64,000 nt of DNA. It comes from Microvelia longipes (taxonomy: Eukaryota; Arthropoda; Insecta; Hemiptera; Veliidae). The notes below the pieces were generated by a model. The model ran no database searches. It worked only from the letters and a program-made list of their open reading frames with translations, and had not been told where the DNA came from. The position numbers were made by a program, and so were the translations under genes. Positions within the stretch are counted from its first letter, which is position 1. Each line of letters opens with the position of its first letter. Shown here piece after piece: positions 13,491 to 25,394 of the stretch. The DNA is taken from assembly GCA_018340805.1 (NCBI GenBank), contig JACMZG010000008.1, positions 82,170,598 through 82,234,597 of the forward strand. The letters run 5' to 3'.

Positions 13491-14204
13491 TAACTTCGCA
13501 AAGCACACTGGAATAGTCTACAAGTATATACAACAACTTCGTCTTTCGTATAAGCTTTAATTTACTCGAAGCAGAGCCTGCTTTCGGCAATAATGCCATA
13601 TTTAGTTCCTAAAAAAGTATACCCATAACTTAACAAAGTAACGAAATAGAACTACCTTAATCAACTAGATAAAAGGAGACAATTATATAAAAGTTAAAAC
13701 AATAAACCAAAGGCAGAAAAAGTAAATACAGGCGTATAAGTAAGTAGATAAGTAACTAAACAAATAAATGAACGAACAAATAAATAAATAGATAAAATAA
13801 TTAACTTCAATAATAATAAGCATTAAAATCACTACAAACAACAACTCGACAAGCACAGATGGAAGTTGAGGAGCAAACTCGACTTATTCTTGTTATGTAT
13901 GTAACTTGCGGTCCGCGCCTTTTTTGCTATAACCATAGGGTTATATCAAAAAACCATTTCCCTACCAGGGAACTGGTAGGGTTACCATTTCACCCGTTTT
14001 TTCCGGGAATCACCCGTATTTTCAACGGGGAAAATTCCCCCGATTTCAAATCCCACGTTTTTAAAAAATAATCGTTTTACAGATATTTAAAATGATAATA
14101 ATTGAACTTTTTAATTCAGATAATTCTTTTTGACTTTTATAATTTAAAATTATAATTTGAAAAAAATAATACCAAAAGATGCAAAAAAAGAAACATGGAA
14201 TAAA
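13408..14204. other. intergenic, no gene recognised
   Basis: AT-rich sequence with GATA/AAATAAAT-like simple stretches around 13740-13800. A short open frame at 13859-14071 has no recognisable family features. A local inverted motif, TTTCCCTACCAGGGAACTGGTAGGG, lies near 13960-13985. Confidence 0.5.
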
Positions 14205-15054
14205 CATAAAGATATTATTACTAGAGGGGCCCTATAAGTTGAATTTTAAAACATCAAAAAAAGTAACCTGAACACTCTAATATGATGAAATAAACATTAA
14301 AAAATACAGCAACATATATAATACAATTTTTATAATAGGAAACAAAGCCCAAACAATGCGGTAAAAGACGTCAACGATTGGTTTATTATTACCTTAGAAT
14401 AATACTATATATAGAAGGAGCACTACTGATAACACGAAAGCCGGTTCACTAGTGCAACTAAGTAATGCTGCCACCCTTACAATATACAATTTTCTAAAAA
14501 AAAGTTGGCAATACTTCCGGTTGCTGAATTATTATGTTCTATTATTAATTAATGATTGATTATTCATAAAATAATAATATAAATATCGGTGCATTACAAT
14601 ATTTTAGGCATTTTAAATTGTAGTTTAAGGTATTTATTAAAACTATATTAAAAGTAGTCCTCGTCAACTAAATGTAGATTATTGTATTCCGCCACCCTTT
14701 TGCCATCTAAAACCAGTTTTATTAAATACTCAGCAGGTGTTTTAAGTTATTATATTTGTTCTTAACGATCTTTCTTCATTAATAGATATTTATGACACAT
14801 ATTTAAAATAATGTTTTGTTGTCAGGTTGGCAGCATTACTTAGTTGCACCAGTCAACCGGCTTTCGTGATATCAGTGGAATTACATTGTGTTTACGGTCC
14901 TGTGCTCCTTCTATATATAGTATTATTCTAAGATTATTACCTTAACTTCCTCTAAGAGGAGGTTTCAATGAGGTTACACAGAGCCCCAAAAAGATGTTTC
15001 AGGCCTCTCAATGTATTAAGATATGCTATGCTCCCTCTAGTATATATCTCTATA
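14205..15054 (-). mobile_element. copy of an unnamed MITE family with 8-bp TSD, carrying a nested element
   Basis: Left end CATAAAGATATTATTACTAG and right end CTAGTATATATCTCTATA are the inverted termini of a family repeated across the window. Perfect 8-bp direct repeats GGAATAAA flank it (14197-14204 and 15055-15062). Internal family landmarks are present: a block near 14225 matching GTTGAATTTTGAAACATC and one near 14960 matching GGAGGTTTCAATGAGGTTAC. Without the nested 540-bp insertion plus its 8-bp duplication it would be about 302 bp, the normal length for the family. No coding capacity. Confidence 0.88.
14393..14932. mobile_element. nested MITE with 31-bp perfect inverted ends, 540 bp
   Basis: The first 31 bases (14393-14423, beginning CTTAGAATAATACTATATAT) are the exact reverse complement of 14902-14932. 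After an indel of about 30 bases the arms match again around CACGAAAGCCGGTT and CAACTAAGTAATGCTGCCA, giving foldback arms of roughly 100 bp. The perfect 8-bp duplication ATTATTAC flanks it (14385-14392, 14933-14940). It interrupts the MITE at 14205-15054. No open frame inside; superfamily unknown. Confidence 0.88.
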
Positions 15055-15931
15055 GGAATAAATGTAACTTAGAGTCAATACATTTTTTAATAAAATTATT
15101 TTTTTTTAACAATATGAAAAGAATAAAATCAAGGGGCAACACTGTATTGAAGTATTTAAACTTTTATAATTTATGCTGAATCATATATCTCCAGCTTGGT
15201 TTTATTAAAAAGATTCATTAGTAAATCATTATTTTTTAAGATTTTATGTTCTGCCGTGTGAATTATTGAAAATTTAATATTTATTATGCCGAAAGACATT
15301 ATAGGTGTAAATTCAAAGACATTTATAAGGTAGAGTTTAAGTTTTTAAAGGAAGGGAGGAATTCTAATGAAGCTGAATGTACTATATGCAAGTAAGTCTT
15401 CACAAAGCAATTTATTTTTAAATCTATAATAAATAATAATACATCCGTTAAGAGTTAATGCATGAAGTAACAAAAACAAGTTATTTTATAATCAACGGAT
15501 TATCAGTGGTGGGCCTAGAAGGGAAAGGGGCACCCTCGGCCATGATCTAAGGCAAAGTTTTATAAATAGAACTATTCTATTTATAAAACTAATGTTAAGT
15601 TAAAGTAAGTAAGTTAAGTATAAAGATCTATTTAAAAAACTTTGATCTAAGGCATCATGTCGACTATGTATGTATATGTCTCAGCCAAAGTGATTAATGT
15701 AATTATGCATAATAACTATCAAATTTGGTCAAAGTGATAAATAAAGCTTAATTTATGCCTGGGACACCCATCCGATACGAGTCTGCATAATTGCAGATCC
15801 TTGTTCAGGAAGGTATTTACGAAAAATTGAGACCGGTTCCAGCCATTACACTTTTTATTAACAAAACACCCCTGGGCTCTTGGTCTATTATCGGTCAATA
15901 TGATAATATACACATAATAACCATATATAAA

Positions 15932-16240
15932 CATAGAGATATATACTAGAGAGGGCATAGCATATCTCAACACATGAAAGGACCTGAAACATCTTTTTGG
16001 GGGTCTTAGGGGCTCTGGGTAATCTTTTTAAAACCTCCTCCAAGAGTAAGTTAAGGTTATAATAAATAAATTGTTTATGTCTTCCCGCACATTGTTTGTG
16101 TTTTGATTTGTATTTCATTCGGTCTGCTATTAAAGTTACTGTATTTTTGTTCTGTTTAATTAATTATTTTGATAACCGAACACAGTCAGGTTAGTTTTTG
16201 ATGTTTCAAAATTCAACCAATAGGGTTGAAGTATAACTTA
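15932..16240 (+). mobile_element. MITE family copy, right end decayed
   Basis: Starts with CATAGAGATATATACTAGAG and carries the family landmarks in order: CCTGAAACATCTTTTTGG, AAACCTCCTCCAAGAGT, TCCCGCACATTGTTTGTG, and GATGTTTCAAAATTCAACC near 16200. The right terminus is not recognisable after CAATAGGG, and no target duplication was found. Confidence 0.8.
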
Positions 16241-17460
16241 AACTCTATATGGTTCTTAAAGCTACAGGCCACGACTCCCAAGGTGCTAAAAATAATTATA
16301 TATTCTCCACCATTGCGTATAAACCCTAATATTCTAATATCATAATGCACACTTAAATTTAATGAAATTCTATTCAAGTTTGTTTACTAGTGTTCCTTCG
16401 ACACTCTTCCCTAGGGCATACCTGGTTAAAAATAATGTTATAGCATGTAAGAACTTCAGGATAAAAAAACTTTTCAGCATAGGAGAACTTCAGATTTTTT
16501 GACTTAAACAATAAATCCATAGGTCATTGTTATATCCAGATAACTTGACGGAGAACACAAGAATGAGAAGTCCGTAAGAATGAGTTATTGTTTGGCTTTG
16601 TTAAGAGGAGAATAATCCTACTTCTATAATGTTATAATTACTTTTTTGTATCACTCAAAGTGTCGAGTTTCTATTGAGATTCTGTTTATTAAAGGGTTCA
16701 GTCTTATAAAAAAGTGTTAACTAATACTTTTTATCTTTTGAGTGGGGTATAGGGTAAGGTAAATAAAACCCGGCATTGTTTTAAGACTGTAACTTATGTG
16801 CCAGGTAATCGTACTCACATCTCCCTATAATATAAGCAAACACTTTCTAAAGTCCTTCGGGCTTTTGACTGCTTCGATGTGTTGGTTCTAAAGGCCGCTT
16901 CGCGACCAAATGGTTGTTGTCTTATATAAGTAAGTTTATCTCAAGACGGCGTATAATGTAAAGTTTATTGACTAGTTTTTGGGGAGTAAAGAAGCACTTT
17001 TCACTCCCTTGGGAGATAAAAAGTGAGTCTTTTGACCTGATCACCAAAATATGCTTTTCTACGGTAACTTTAAAACGTTAAGTTGTTGCACGCCATTATA
17101 GGGATCATTTCTGAAACAATGTTATTCTCTAAACTATTTGATACCAATATTGCTGCATTCCGGGAATATTTAGCGATTTTTTTAAATGTTCGCCCGTGAG
17201 ATGGCTCGTATGGTGGAGGGGGGCCTTGGTGTGTACCCAAAAACCGTTTTTGGGCTCTAATAAAGAAAAAATACGTTAAAATAATAACGAAATATATATA
17301 TATATAAAAACTAATTTTAACCTTTCAGCACCATGAAATCACAAAAATAAACCAAATCATCGGTGTATGTATATCTTTTGAAACACACTACAGCTTGAAA
17401 TAATGCAATTTTAATGAAACTCGCGGACTCAAGTAATTTTCCTATGTTATATGTTATTAT
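16241..17460. other. intergenic, no gene recognised
   Basis: No protein family or RNA gene was recognised. A stem-forming stretch, CACTTTTCACTCCC...GGGAGATAAAAAGTG, lies near 16995-17027. A block near 17190-17230 (minus strand: CCACCATACGAGCCATCTCAC) resembles one at about 35285-35330, so part of this is probably a dispersed repeat. Confidence 0.45.
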
Positions 17461-18273
17461 ATCATTTGATACTACCGAGTTTTGCAAAACATGAATAGTT
17501 GACACAATATAATTGTGCGAGAGACACCTAGGAAATGTAACAAGCAAAATGCAATGCTACATCTGGGAACTGTTCCATCATTCGACATTCGTCATCATTG
17601 ATGGCTCGACATAATGTCATGTCCCACTCTGTTTCGTTACGTCTAACTCATCAGGGCGCCGACAGAGCCTGAACTCACTCTGACCTTCAATTATTTCCGA
17701 AGAATATAATGTGAAGTACTTACCAGAGACGAGCGGTGCTCTCTTACCGCCATCATGCATGGCAAGCAAAACATATATCATTTGATACTACCAGTTTTGC
17801 AAAACATGAATAGTTGACACAATATAATTGTGCGAGAGACACCTAGGAAATGTAACAAGCAAAATGCAATGCTACATCTGGGAACTGTTCCATCATTCGA
17901 CATTCGTCATCATTGATGGCTCGACATAATGTCATGTCCCACTCTGTTTCGTTACGTCTAACTCATCAGGGCGCCGACAGAGCCTGAACTCACTCTGACC
18001 TTCAATTATTTCCGAAGAATATAATGTGAAGTACTTACCAGAGACGAGCGGTGCTCTCTTACCGCCATCATGCATGGCAAGCAAAACATATATCATTTGA
18101 TACTACCGAGTTTTGCAAAACATGAATAGTTGACACAATATAATTGTGCGAGAGACACCTAGGAAATGTAACAAGCAAAATGCAATGCTACATCTGGGAA
18201 CTGTTCCATCATTCGACATTCGTCATCATTGATGGCTCGACATAATGTCATGTCCCACTCTGTTTCGTTACGT
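17461..18273. repeat. 316-bp tandem repeat, about 2.6 copies
   Basis: Unit 1 is 17461-17776, unit 2 is 17777-18091, and partial unit 3 is 18092 to about 18273. By eye the units are essentially identical; one base is missing in unit 2 (CTACCAG versus CTACCGAG). Each full unit contains CTTACCAGAG, a donor-like CTCTG|GTAAG on the minus strand, and a short minus-strand open stretch ending in FACYIS. No known domain is recognised. Near-identity means either a very recent duplication or an assembly artefact. Confidence 0.9.
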
Positions 18274-18299
18274 TTGGAACGCTTGTGATAAGCAGCATG

Positions 18300-19510
18300 A
18301 CCTCGACCCAGGCCCGTAGCAAGCCATAACTCGTGAAGGGGGGGGGTGCTAAATTCACACACCTACTAGGGAATTCCACTAAAACCTACATCGCCAAAGG
18401 GGTTGAATTTTTTTTCAAGCGGGGCGATGCCCCACCTAGCTTCTGGCCTGCCTCGGGGCAGTGCTTGATCTAAGAATTCTATATTATTACTTTATTTACA
18501 TATAAACATTTATAAAACTAATTGGGCTAAAAACCCGTTATAGTGTATTTAAATAAATAGATAAAAGGAAATTTTGAATTTTAAAAATAAAGGTACACGA
18601 TAAAAGGACTATATAGTCAAAGAGCAGGACCTGACAAAATGTGTGCCTTCTTGTGCATTTTTTGGCCATTTAACAAATGTCCTACCTTTAGTTGTAGTTA
18701 TCTGATTTTGACAAAAAAAAAAACGTTCTTTTTATAGGAAATTATATCAGCTAAAAAAATCTTCTTCGTGTTTTGCACCACTTATCGTGTTTTACAGGGA
18801 ACCAATTATTGCAAGACAACTGGAATTTGTGCGATTTTCTAAAATTTTGAGCGAGCGCATTCATATGAAGGCTCCACTCTGGATAGGCAGATTATGCTTT
18901 TCCTTTATAATTTAAGGTATATTTTCAGAAAACTTTGGTTTGAAGTAGTACAAAATGAGACATTTTTTAGACCTTGCTCTTGGACTAATGTTAGAAAAAC
19001 TTAAGTCCCATGTTAGAAGAACAAATTAAATTTTGGAGTCTAAATAGTGAGCTTTTAAGTTTTAAGAAAATAGCTCTTTATCCTTACACTTGATCTTATT
19101 ATGATCTAAAATTCAGATAATAGTTTGTATGAAAGTAATTTGAATATAATTTTCTTATAGTATGGTAGATGCCATTGCTTTATTTACATAACATCAAACA
19201 CATAGAGATATAGAACTAGAGGGAGCCAAGCCTATCTTAATACATTGAGAGGCTTAAAATATCTTTTGGGGGTCTCAGGGCCTCTGCGTATTGATGAGTG
19301 TTTTAAAGTAAAAATAAGTCATTCGTTTATGGCTTATAGAACATTGGCCAGGGGGCCTGGAGCAAGCCCCCTGGCTCTACGACGCCCCCTCTAACGACGT
19401 AGTTTTTAGCGAAAATCCCTTAAAGGTGTGCAAAACATCGCCCCCCCCCCCTGTGGAATTAGTTTCACTCCTCCTACAAGTTCTGGCTGGCTACAGGCCC
19501 GCATTATTTG
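18300..19510. mobile_element. possible inverted-repeat element with GC-rich ends
   Basis: CAGGCCCGTAGCAAGCC, followed by ACTCGTGAAGGGGGGGG (about 18308-18348), is mirrored by a C-run of about ten bases and ACAAGTTCTGGCTGGCTACAGGCCCGC (about 19441-19503) in opposite orientation. These G- and C-rich ends stand out in AT-rich DNA and look like the termini of one element about 1.2 kb long. No target duplication or transposase frame was found. A MITE fragment lies inside near 19210. Confidence 0.4.
19210..19320 (+). mobile_element. MITE family fragment (left end only)
   Basis: Contains CATAGAGATATAGAACTAGAG and the next landmarks TACATTGAGAGGCTTAAAAT and GGGGGTCTCAGGGCCTCTG. It diverges after about 110 bases. 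Confidence 0.7.
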
Positions 19511-19804
19511 ATCTGTTTATTATTATAAACGTTCTATTATACAAGCTACTGTGAACTACTTATTTGATTGCAAAAGTAGTAATAAGTAGTAATAGGGTGG
19601 GGAGGCCAATCCAGGCAAGTAGGCCGCGTAGTTGGACCCTTTTTGCCAGCCCCAAACTAAGAATCTCTCAAATATTGATACATTGGAGAAATATCTCTTG
19701 GATATATCTCTAAGAGAAGAAAGCCTCTCTTCATACAAGAGGCTAACACCAAATATATAAAATATGCGGGTACAAAGTATCACTCACACACTCTGTAAAC
19801 AGAT

Positions 19805-19975
19805 GAAAGCATAGAGATATGTACTAGAGAGGGCATAGCCTATCTCAATGCAGTGAAAGGCCTGAAACATCATTTTGGGGCTCTCAGGGACTCTGTGTAA
19901 CCTCATTGAACCCCTTTCAAGAGTGAGTTAAGGTTATAATAAATCAATTGATTTCGACTTCCCGCACTTCCGCAA
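19805..19975 (+). mobile_element. MITE family fragment (left half)
   Basis: Begins CATAGAGATATGTACTAGAG and keeps the family order through CTGAAACATC, TGTGTAACCTCATTGAA, GAGTGAGTTAAGGTTATAAT and GACTTCCCGCAC. It is truncated there, with no right terminus. Confidence 0.8.
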
Positions 19976-20489
19976 ATTTCAAAGAATCGGCAAAATGCAA
20001 GAATATTACATTTCACTGCAAAAAGTCTTTTTATATGTTTTTGGGACGCTGAATCAAATGAAACTGCTCCGAAGTCAATACCACTATCTTAAGTGATCAA
20101 AAAGTCGAAAAAAATATGTTCCGAGTCATGCTTTATAAATTGAGCAGTTACTAATTATCAAGCACTACTCATAACTCATTTTTCTGTATTTTTTAAAGGA
20201 AATAAGCTAAAACCTTTAAATAAACCAACTGAGTATTAAATTAGCGCTAATAATGGCGTACAATGCCAATTTTAGAGGGATAGTTTTGTATAGCTAACAG
20301 GATAATTGTGCGCATTTCTTTTGAAATGATACAGAAGAAATGAGTTAAGAGAAGTGCTTGATGATTGAGTAACTGCTCAAGTTATGAAGCATTAACCGAA
20401 ACTTTAAGCAAGTGATTGCTAAGCACGGAAATTCGCACGACGTGCGGACCACCTCGCCCGAATTTTTTAATATGCTTAATTTGATATTT

Positions 20490-21050
20490 TAACAACTTTG
20501 CGAGCAAAGTGAGCCTCTATACAATCTAATAAACGAAGCGAGTCTTTTTTCCTATATTTTGCATACATATATATCGCAATCTAGCTAGCAAAGCGAGTTC
20601 CTATTAATATAGATAATGTTTAAACTTAGTAATCTAGTGAGAGAAGCGAGCCTCATTTCCTACATCTACGCATATATTTATATCAATCTAGCGAGCGAAA
20701 CGAGCCCTTTTTTGATACACTCAAATATTCAAGTTCTTTGTTGTTCTATATAAATATTGTTTTATATTGTGCGAGCAAAGCGCGCCTATTTGAATATACT
20801 TGCAATCTAGTATATTTTTTAATATATTGAAAACATATATTTTAATTTTTGAATATATATTTATAGCAATCTAGTAAGAGAAGCGAGCCCTTTTTAATGA
20901 ACATAATTTTATATTTTTGCAATCCAGCGAGCAGACCGAGCCTCTATTTCCATACATAGCATTTTTATTAATTAAAAAATTCTTGCGAGCAAAGCGAACC
21001 CTTTTTATAATCAAATTCTTAGCAATTTAGATAGCGAAGTTAGCCTCAAT
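20490..21050 (+). repeat. cluster of the dispersed motif CAATCTAGCGAGCGAAGCGA
   Basis: About ten degenerate copies of a GC-rich core resembling CAATCTAGCGAGCGAAGCGA, usually followed by GCC and a T-run, lie at about 20498, 20521, 20576, 20629, 20684, 20769, 20867, 20919, 20981 and 21021, all on the same strand. The intervening sequence is AT-rich and not obviously repeated. Related clusters occur at 34025-34210 (same strand) and 49845-50165 (opposite strand). Function unknown. Confidence 0.75.
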
Positions 21051-21144
21051 TTTGGACTAATGATTATGGTCGCAATTAATCTACTGTATTCACCATAATC
21101 TTGATTTTTGATTTTTAATAAAATTGTTTCAAATTGTTTACAAT

Positions 21145-22680
21145 TTTTTTATTTATTTATTTATATATTTATTTATTTTATAGTTAACGGCGTGAGCCAA
21201 TATACAAAAATCAAGATACAAAAATTTACAAAATTAAGATAAAAAAAAAATAAGTTAAAGAATAAATTAGTAGAAACATCAAATGGAAAATTTAACAAGA
21301 CTATAAAATAAATAAAAAATGCATTCAAAAATGAGGAAAGTAAATGGGGAAAAAAGAAAAAAGCTATAACATCAAAGAAATAGTGATAAATGTGTGATAT
21401 GGTGAGAAAGATAGCAAAAATACACACAAATAATATACGTTAAATAAAAAATAACATAAAAGATAATATATAAATAAAATAAATAAAATAATAAATATAT
21501 AAAAAAGAAATATAAATATATAAATAACATAAAATAAAAATTAAAAAAAAAAAAACATAAAATTCGAAAGGATTTTACTACGGATCAGTACGAAAAAGAA
21601 TAGAGAACTAAAAATAAGTTAAAATTATAATATAGGATATGCAACCAAAACAATTGAAAAGTATACTTTATAGAACTGAGAGAAGATGAGAAGTAAAAAT
21701 GATTTGAATTTAGAAATGGAAACGGTAAATTTTAAGTCAGGAATAGAATTTGCTAGACGCATCATTCGAGATATAGGAGAATTGAAGAGGTAATTAGTTC
21801 GGAGAAAAGGAATGAAGAAAATTTGTTGATTTCTAAGATTTATAGTGTAAGGTTCGTGAAGAGATATTAAAGATGAAAGAAGAGGACAATCAACAAGAGA
21901 ATTAATTAAACGATAAAGGAAAGACAGATCAAGAGAAAAGCGGCGAACAGAAGGAGGAGTGAGATGAAGAAGAGATTGGATCTCAAGATAAGGGGTGTTA
22001 GAACAATCAAGACCTAGACGAACAACACATCCTAAGAAATTTTAAGTAAACAGAAGCCAACTTTTCTTTATACGTAGTTTGGTGAGGAGACCAGACAGAG
22101 GAAGCGTATTCTAGACTGGGACGAACGAGAGAAACAAAAAGGTGTTTAAATGTATCAATTGAAGAAAAGTCTTTGGAAGAGCGATAAATAAAACCTAAGA
22201 GCTTGAAAGATTTATTGACTGTTTGCTGGATATGGTGATCGAAAAAAAAGTTGTGATCGAAGAGAACACCTAAGTCATTTATTGTGGACACACGCTCAAG
22301 AGCCTCGTTGTTGATAGAATAGTTAAACATGATTGGGGTCTTCTTTCTATAAAAGGATATAACTTTACATTTATTAATATTTAATATTAAACCATTTGCT
22401 GTGCACCAGTCTGAGAAAGATTTAAAGTAGGTTATGGCAATCAAGCAAAATTTTGAAGTAAAGCTTGAGATCATCTGCCAAAAGAAGGAATAAGACAGAA
22501 GGCAGAATAGAATACACATCATTTATAAAAATAATAAAGAGAAGGGGACCTAGATGATAGATGAATAGATGATAGATGATAGATGACCTAGATGAATTTT
22601 TCTGTTGCATCGTATTACTAGCAATTGACAGAGCGTCAGCGAGTGTGTCATTAGATGTCCAATTGGTACGATTTTTAAAA
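21145..22680 (-). pseudogene. jockey-like non-LTR retrotransposon relic (reverse transcriptase 3' half)
   Basis: Minus-strand frames encode the second half of a reverse transcriptase. GPLLFIIFINDV (domain 4) is followed by a box reading LADD where YADD is usual, then a block around NGLILNINKCKVISF, a thumb segment with LVRPSLEYASSVWSP, and, in another frame nearer the 3' end, RTNYLFNSPISRMMRLAN. At least two frame changes separate these parts, so it is dead. A GATA/TAGATGA-type simple repeat lies near 22550-22590 just before GPLLF. The 3' end at about 21145-21180 has an (AAAT)n-type tail when read on the minus strand. Confidence 0.85.
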
Positions 22681-23037
22681 ACATTAGTGTTTCTACATGT
22701 TGCGATATCTCCAAAAAAATAACCCTTTTTTTATATTCATACTGATACCAGCAAGCTAAGCAACACCATTTTTTAATTCCTTATGTTGCGGAAGCGTAAG
22801 ATTATTGTTTACATTTTTTTAATTTAATGTAAAATAATAACCATTCGTTAAACAGAAGCGGATCATGAAGGTTTTAATTAACGTTTAAGTAATATAGGAC
22901 GCTCGGTTTGATATTATCTCCCCCCTCAATCACATATATTTCTTATAAGGTTACCCCTCCCAGGAATGGGCTCTAATACCACCACTGCTTCCATGACCTT
23001 CTCAACTCCTTACTAAAATTAAATAAATAAATAAAAT
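22681..23037. other. intergenic, no gene recognised
   Basis: No gene seen. It ends in a short AAATTAAATAAATAAATAAA stretch (about 23010-23035) that could be the tail of another non-LTR insertion on the plus strand. Confidence 0.4.
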
Positions 23038-23039
23038 AT

Positions 23040-23097
23040 AATATAGATATAAATATATATATATTATATATATATATATATATATAATATATATATA

Positions 23098-23140
<43 letters not shown>
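23040..23140. repeat. (TA)n microsatellite
   Basis: About 100 bases of alternating TA with a few phase slips. Confidence 0.9.
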
Positions 23141-23141
<1 letters not shown>

Positions 23142-23589
23142 GTCTAGGTCAATGACCTCTACGCCATCTGTTGGGTTCAGTAGTATTAGGTAGGGAAGTT
23201 ATAGCATAGAAGCAAAAAATCTGCCCTGGTTTGCCTATTGTCCTAGGCAGAAAGGACAAAAATTGCTTTCACGTAACGACGCCTAGCTAAGGAGCGGGCG
23301 CAAAGCGGAAGGACCTCGAAATAATCTTCTTAAAGTTGTAAGCATAGGGAGCGGTTTCAGCTCAATCGGACTATTGTGCCAAGTTGTCATCACCAATACA
23401 CCAATGAGTAAAATGTCGGTTCCTTATACCATACCGTGAGATGCTATCCTATATGATATATACATAGCCCAGACAGGGTCATAGCAAGCCTCAAAGGCAT
23501 GCTATAAGGGCTGTATCAGTATATAGATAGGTGTATCTTTAAGTAAGCGTGTTGGGCTTGTTTGGTAAGATATAATGGTTTCTTCGTTA

Positions 23590-23745
23590 TTGATTACATA
23601 AATAATCGAAGGTAATTAGGTTAATATTTTGATGCTTCAAAATTACCAATAGGGCCCTTTAGTAATAACATCTCTACGATTACACATGTAGATGTAATAA
23701 GTTTAAAATTTATCCAATAGGGCCTCTCTAGCAGTAAAAGCTCTA
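23590..23745 (+). mobile_element. two decayed right ends of the MITE family
   Basis: Right-end landmarks occur twice in succession: ATTTTGATGCTTCAAAATTA...CAATAGGGCCC...AGTAATAACATCTCTA near 23630-23675, then CCAATAGGGCCTCTCTAGCAG...CTCTATG near 23712-23748. No left terminus is recognisable for either. Confidence 0.6.
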
Positions 23746-23749
23746 TGAG

Positions 23750-25319
23750 GCGGTAATAAGGGAAAACTTTTACTGCAATGATTAACATTTTAGTTTTACT
23801 AAAAACTTTGAACTTTTAAAATGGAAGAAGTGTTTTAACACCGGTGAAATTGTTATAGAAGAGAAGAATGTTACAATGCTACGTGATATGAAACTGAATA
23901 ATGGGTCCCTCAAAACTCTAACTGAAAAGTATTCAAAACCAGTGTCAAGGACTTTGTAGTACATCTTTCATAGAATGTCTAATACTGTATTTCGTAATGT
24001 AAGTAACAAACTTTACATACTTGTGTTAAAGTACCAAGTATTTATGAAAGTTATTAATTATTTATGTAATCTAATAGCTAAGAGGCAAAGTTCCTGTTCG
24101 ACTTTTAGAAAGTATTGCAGGTATTATTTTCTATTAATTCGCTTCCGTACTCCTATCTTCATTATAGGCACCACGGCTAAAGAAAATGTGCTAATGATTT
24201 TTCTTAATTAAATTAAAGTTATGTGATCCGATTAAAATTTAGCATTACATATGTGCCAAGTTTCATCTTATTATCAGCATTAGTTCAATTTTTATCGAAT
24301 ATGTTGTATACATAATACCCTTGTCTTGTATGGGTGACCGCTGAAACGGATAAATTGCAGTATATATAAATTTGGTGAATTGTATATTCTGAGGACGAGC
24401 GAAAGACTCAGAAGTAGGGAGGATGAGCGTAGCGAATCCGATGTGTGATGAGAAAAAGTTCCTAGGTACCCCGTACCCGAATTATTAAATTTTGTTTAGC
24501 AGTAATGAGTCTTTACATTTGACTTGCATCAAATAAATATTTGCATTACTTTCTTGTCAGTAATGTTGAAAGCATTTGTTAAAAAAAATACCTCAGCGTT
24601 CACTAGCTACACAAATAGGTAGATTGCCTTGATAGATATTATTACCTTTAGGCTATAAAATTCCTTTAGGAAGCTTTTATATCGTACAAGATATTTTTAC
24701 GATCGTCTGCCACCCACTCACTAAGTCCTTACTAGACCCTGCTTAGTATTAGTAAGACGAAGTACTAAACATGATCATTGACTTATTTATATAGAGTTAA
24801 ACGCTTGCAATACCTTATAAAATAGATAAAAAAAGAACACACTAGCTAAATATGAATTCTAAAGAAACAAAATCATACATTAAAATAAAATGCCTATATT
24901 AGTATAAAAAAATATTTTACTACGCATGATCTAATTTACTACTAAATTGAGAATTTTCAAAATTCTTGTCTAAAGGTTATAACTTTAAAACAACCAGAAC
25001 TAATAATGAAAACTACTAAGTCTCCCCACAAACAAAACTTCATTGGCAAAGTTCTTTCAACCTACCAAGAGGCCATCATCAGTGCAAAACCCACTAATAA
25101 GTACAACAGAATAAAAAAACCAAAATAAAAAAATGCGATAAAACAAATAATAATGCAAAGTGAAATGAATAAGTTATCTAAATAGTGTACATTTATTCGT
25201 AGTTTTTATTATTTGTAGTGGACTCCATTTACGCTTATTCTAATCAACCAGCACTAGTTTTTAAAATAACCCACGTAAATATATATTACGTATTGCAAAA
25301 GCTATAAGTTGCAGTAGTT
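23750..25319. other. intergenic, no gene recognised
   Basis: Short open frames at 23782-23964 and 23975-24211 have no recognisable features. Degenerate GAGCGAAAGACTC / GAGCGTAGCGAATCC text near 24395-24440 is reminiscent of the dispersed GCGAGCGAAGCGAG motif. Confidence 0.4.
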
Positions 25320-25329
25320 ATATATATAT

Positions 25330-25392
<63 letters not shown>
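25320..25392. repeat. (TA)n microsatellite
   Basis: About 70 bases of TA dinucleotides. Confidence 0.9.
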
Positions 25393-25394
<2 letters not shown>

